NCBI GenBank assembly: GCA_900552455.1
Contig: URZX01000029.1
Coordinates: 1 to 25,856, forward strand
Source: an uncultured Peptococcaceae bacterium
GTDB lineage: Bacteria; Bacillota; Peptococcia; Peptococcales; Peptococcaceae
DNA: 25,856 nt
Direction: 5' to 3'
The notes below the pieces were generated by a model. The model ran no database searches, was not told the origin of the DNA, and saw nothing but the letters and a program-made list of their open reading frames with translations. Below, piece after piece: positions 23,502-25,856 of the stretch. The first letter of the stretch is position 1, and the number at the start of each line of letters is the position of its first letter. The position numbers were made by a program, and so were the translations under genes.

Positions 23502-24314
23502 ATGAAACCGATCATTGAATTTGAACACGTGCGCAAATCCTACGGCGAAAAAACCGTGCTTGGCGATTTTTCTCTCACCGTCGAGCCGGGCGATTTTGTG
23601 ACCATCGTCGGCGCCTCCGGCGGCGGCAAGACCACGGTGCTGAAAATGGTCAACGGCCTGCTCACGCCAGACGCCGGCACGATCCGCGTGATGGGGCGCG
23701 ACATTCGCGAAATGGATCTCATCCAGCTGCGCCGCAACATTGGCTACGCCATCCAGGGCAGCGTGCTCTTTCCGCACATGACCGTCGCAGAAAACATCGC
23801 CTACGTGCCGAATCTGCTCAATAAAAAAGACAAAGCCCGCACCAAAGCCGCCGTCGCCAAATGGCTCGCGATCGTCGGGCTCGACGAGGAATTGCTCCAA
23901 CGCTATCCCGCCGAGCTTTCCGGCGGTCAGCAGCAGCGCGTCGGCATCGCGCGGGCGCTCGCCGCGTCGCCAGAGATCCTGCTCATGGACGAGCCCTTCG
24001 GCGCCGTCGACGAGATCACCCGCGCCAGTTTGCAGCAGGAGATCACCCGCATCCACCGCGAAACCGGCATCACTGTGCTCTTTGTCACCCACGACATCGG
24101 CGAAGCGCTGCGTCTGGGCACGCGCGTCCTCGTCATGGCAGACGGCGAGATCCAGCAATACGCCACACCGGAAGAGATCCTGCGCGCACCAGCCACAGAT
24201 TTTGTGCGCCAGCTCGCCGCCGGCGAGCGCCACGCCTGCCATCTGCCTGACGATCGTCTCGCTGATTGTCCGTACAGCGGCGCCGTTTTCACAGGAAAGG
24301 AAGACCACACATGA
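23502..24314 (+). CDS. OpuF-type ABC transporter ATPase
   Basis: Energises the fused permease encoded directly upstream. A complete cassette: Walker A GASGGGKTT (37-45), Q-loop in YAIQGSVLFPHMT, signature LSGGQQQR (139-146), Walker B ILLMDEP (159-165), D-loop GAVD and His197. At 270 residues it lacks the C-terminal CBS pair of ProV/OpuCA ATPases, so ionic-strength gating through CBS domains is absent. The last 45 residues are a short tail with two Cys. AAGGAGG lies 9 bases before the start, and its stop overlaps the sirtuin start as ATGA, implying coupled synthesis with that protein. Confidence 0.94.
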   Translation: MKPIIEFEHVRKSYGEKTVLGDFSLTVEPGDFVTIVGASGGGKTTVLKMVNGLLTPDAGTIRVMGRDIREMDLIQLRRNIGYAIQGSVLFPHMTVAENIAYVPNLLNKKDKARTKAAVAKWLAIVGLDEELLQRYPAELSGGQQQRVGIARALAASPEILLMDEPFGAVDEITRASLQQEITRIHRETGITVLFVTHDIGEALRLGTRVLVMADGEIQQYATPEEILRAPATDFVRQLAAGERHACHLPDDRLADCPYSGAVFTGKEDHT

Positions 24315-25153
24315 CATCACTCACCGACAAGATCGCCCAGCTGCGCAAAGCCCTCGACGACGCCGACGCCGTGCTCATCGGTGCCGGCGCCGGACTTTCC
24401 GCTGCAGCCGGGCTCATCATGACCGGACCGCGCTTCACTGAGAATTTCGCGGATTTCATCGCCAAATATGGCTTCACCGATCTCTACAACGCCGGCTTCC
24501 ACCAGTTCGACAGCCTCGAAGAAAAATGGGCGTTCTGGAGCCGTCACTTCATGCTCGATCGCTACGGTGACATCCCGAACGCCACCTACGACGTGCTGAA
24601 AAATCTCGTCGCCGACAAGGATTATTTCATCATCACCACCAATGTGGACCACTGCTTTCAGCGCACAGGTTTTGACAAAACGCGGCTCTTCTACACCCAG
24701 GGCGATTTCGGCCTGTTCCAGTGCAGCGTTCCCTGCTGCAAAAAAACCTACGACAATGAAGCGATCGTCCGCCGCATGGCTGCCGAGCAAAAAAACATGC
24801 GCATCCCAAGCGCGCTCGTGCCGCGCTGCCCCGTCTGCGGCGCACCAATGACGCAGAACATGCGTTTTGACGACACCTTCGTCGAGGACGAAGGCTGGCG
24901 CCGCGCCATGAATCGTTACCAGGAATTTATCCGTCAGCATCGCGATACAAATCTGCTCTTGCTCGAGCTCGGCGTCGGCGGCAATACGCCGGGCATCATC
25001 AAATTTCCGTTCTGGCAGCTCACCGCACAGGATCCCGCCTTCATCTACGCCTGCGTCACGCTGAACGACGCCGTCTGCCCGCCATCCATCGCCGACCAGT
25101 CCATCTGCATCAGTGCCGATATCAACGACGTGCTGCAGGCGCTGGCGGAGTAG
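24311..25153 (+). CDS. Class M (SirTM-type) sirtuin, predicted protein ADP-ribosyltransferase
   Basis: NAD-dependent Sir2-fold protein, 280 residues. The NAD loop is GAGAGLS (24-30) and the ribose/nicotinamide motif TTNVDHCFQ (109-117) replaces TQNID. In place of the deacetylase His the sequence has YTQGDFGLFQC with Gln130, the hallmark of class M sirtuins (SirTM), which ADP-ribosylate a lipoylated GcvH-like carrier in pathogens. Zinc ligands are Cys138, Cys142 or 143, Cys173 and Cys176. Start chosen at ATG 24311, overlapping the ATPase stop, with AGGAAAGGAAG upstream; the TTG at 24266 lies inside the ATPase gene. SirTM genes known to me sit with a macrodomain, GcvH-L and LplA2; none is here. 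A terminator follows. The target protein is unknown. Confidence 0.9.
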   Translation: MTSLTDKIAQLRKALDDADAVLIGAGAGLSAAAGLIMTGPRFTENFADFIAKYGFTDLYNAGFHQFDSLEEKWAFWSRHFMLDRYGDIPNATYDVLKNLVADKDYFIITTNVDHCFQRTGFDKTRLFYTQGDFGLFQCSVPCCKKTYDNEAIVRRMAAEQKNMRIPSALVPRCPVCGAPMTQNMRFDDTFVEDEGWRRAMNRYQEFIRQHRDTNLLLLELGVGGNTPGIIKFPFWQLTAQDPAFIYACVTLNDAVCPPSIADQSICISADINDVLQALAE

Positions 25154-25170
25154 TTTCCTTCATATATAAT

Positions 25171-25195
25171 AGACGCTGCGGCGTCTGTTTTTTTT
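25171..25195 (+). terminator. Terminator of the OpuF-sirtuin operon
   Basis: AGACGC (25171-25176) pairs with GCGTCT (25181-25186) around TGCG, followed by GTTTTTTTT. Standard intrinsic terminator 18 bases after the sirtuin stop. Confidence 0.9.
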
Positions 25196-25203
25196 GCACA
25201 GGA

Positions 25204-25244
25204 TGTCAAAAGTTCTTGACACATGGCGCGTGCGATGCTATGCT
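25204..25244 (+). promoter_or_regulatory. Promoter and probable operator of the membrane protein/XRE pair
   Basis: TTGACA (25216-25221), 17 bases and TATGCT (25239-25244) form a strong promoter. TGTCAA (25204-25209) and TTGACA (25216-25221) make an inverted repeat with a 6-base centre overlapping the -35, a likely operator of the XRE regulator. TTGACAC recurs at 25262-25268. Confidence 0.7.
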
Positions 25245-25293
25245 AAACATGTAAAAAGAATTTGACACTCATCCTCAGAAAGGGGTGCCTCTC

Positions 25294-25584
25294 ATGATGG
25301 ACAACATTATTATCGCCTTGTTTCTCGGTTTTGTTGTGCTGCTCATCGTGCTCGACATCGCGATGGTCGTTTCGTTGGTGAAAAGTGGCGACGAACGGCG
25401 GCAGCTGATGGTCTGGAAAGCGAGCACATTTACCCTCATCGGCACCGTCGGCGTGATGATCTTGAACGTCGTCAAAATGTTTGTTGCGCCAGAGGATATC
25501 TCCGCGCCATTTTCCCAGCTCGGCGCGACAGCGATCATTTATTTCTGCTGCCTTTTCTACTACAAACGAAAGCTGGGCGGCTGA
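25294..25584 (+). CDS. Small multi-helix membrane protein
   Basis: 96-residue membrane protein with three hydrophobic segments: IIIALFLGFVVLLIVLDIAM near the N-terminus, FTLIGTVGVMILNVV in the middle and AIIYFCCLFYY near the C-terminus; a charged loop (KSGDERRQ) lies between the first two. Start at ATG 25294, 8 bases after AAGGGG; a GTG three codons earlier lacks a ribosome site. I do not recognise a named family, but small membrane proteins paired with short XRE regulators are frequent in Bacillota. One base separates its stop from the XRE start, so translation is coupled. Confidence 0.85.
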   Translation: MMDNIIIALFLGFVVLLIVLDIAMVVSLVKSGDERRQLMVWKASTFTLIGTVGVMILNVVKMFVAPEDISAPFSQLGATAIIYFCCLFYYKRKLGG

Positions 25585-25585
25585 G

Positions 25586-25777
25586 ATGGAAAACAGCATC
25601 CACGACAGACGCAAAGCCCTCGGATTTTCGCAGCAGGAGCTAGCGAAACGCTGCGGCGTCTCACGCCAGACGATCAACGCCATCGAAAACAACAAATACG
25701 ATCCCACGCTGGCGCTCGCCTTCGCTCTCGCGCGCGAGCTAGAGACAACCGTCGATGTCCTTTTCTCTCCACAATGA
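25586..25777 (+). CDS. Short XRE-family (Cro/CI-type) regulator
   Basis: 63-residue helix-turn-helix protein consisting of the DNA-binding domain only: IHDRRKALGFSQQELAKRCG, VSRQTINAIENNKYDP, then TLALAFALARELETTVDVLF. It is of the YgzD-like short type. Starts one base after the membrane-protein stop. It probably represses its own operon by binding the TGTCAA/TTGACA repeat at the promoter; the membrane protein might sense a signal and release or hold it, which is only inferred. Confidence 0.93.
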   Translation: MENSIHDRRKALGFSQQELAKRCGVSRQTINAIENNKYDPTLALAFALARELETTVDVLFSPQ

Positions 25778-25781
25778 CGAA

Positions 25782-25843
25782 CAGCCCCGAAAAATCGGGG
25801 CTGCCAGCTTGTCGAAAAAGGTCACCAATCGGCTGCCTTTTTC
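25782..25843 (+). terminator. Tandem hairpins after the XRE gene
   Basis: CAGCCCCGA (25782-25790) pairs with TCGGGGCTG (25795-25803) but has no T run. A second stem, GAAAAAGG (25814-25821) with CCTTTTTC (25836-25843), supplies a T-rich 3' arm. Together they probably end the membrane protein/XRE transcript. Confidence 0.6.
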
Positions 25844-25856
25844 TCGTCATATCACC

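Noticed and set aside
24266..24310. Earlier TTG start for the sirtuin
   Set aside because: Adds an Arg-rich stretch encoded inside the ATPase gene; the ATG at 24311 has a ribosome site and the typical ATGA overlap.
23385..24320. 311-residue minus-strand open frame opposite the OpuF ATPase
   Set aside because: Covers a certain ABC ATPase in antisense; no ribosome site and no recognisable fold.

Overview
The window looks like chromosomal DNA of an anaerobic low-to-mid GC Bacillota, most likely a Clostridia-type bacterium. The reasons are strong GGAGG-type ribosome sites, a lipoprotein DNA-entry-type nuclease, a class I-alpha glutamine synthetase followed by an ANTAR antiterminator, an exported protein with three C-terminal SLH repeats, ferredoxin-type clusters, and an OpuF-like fused betaine transporter. 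The species cannot be assigned. I see no rRNA, tRNA, CRISPR array, insertion sequence or phage gene.

Layout. Positions 1-1472 (minus) hold a lipoprotein nuclease and a small translationally coupled partner. Positions 1558-3724 hold the divergent glnA operon: consensus promoter, a terminator-like hairpin right at the expected 5' end of the transcript, glnA, then an ANTAR protein, an arrangement that suggests self-contained antitermination control. Next come a C_GCAxxG_C_C redox-type protein (3785-4186) and a run of minus-strand genes: an unknown protein, a tyrosine-phosphatase-like protein, a DHA2 MFS exporter, and a compact three-gene unit (unknown protein, solo ABC ATPase, zinc-ribbon protein).

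Positions 9410-17418 form a clearly more AT-rich block. It has two copies of the same module, each a cytoplasmic alkaline-phosphatase-superfamily phosphodiesterase on the minus strand with a divergent LysR-type regulator, plus a DASS/SLC13 anion transporter downstream of the first phosphodiesterase. It reads as an acquired and duplicated catabolic cassette for an imported anionic, possibly phosphorylated or phosphonate-like compound; the substrate is unknown.

Positions 17443-19827 encode a secreted SLH protein with a repeat-rich, probably beta-helical body. Two tandem single-domain cupins follow (20017-20800); the first has lost the usual metal-binding Glu. A HxlR-type regulator (minus) then diverges from a tight four-gene operon (21342-25153): a flavin-binding/2x[4Fe-4S] fusion, an OpuF-type permease-binding protein fusion, its ATPase, and a class M (SirTM-type) sirtuin. 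No macrodomain or lipoyl-carrier gene accompanies the sirtuin here, which makes this operon the most unusual part of the window. A small membrane protein/XRE regulator pair with a probable autoregulatory operator closes the window. No gene-free stretch exceeds 300 bases.
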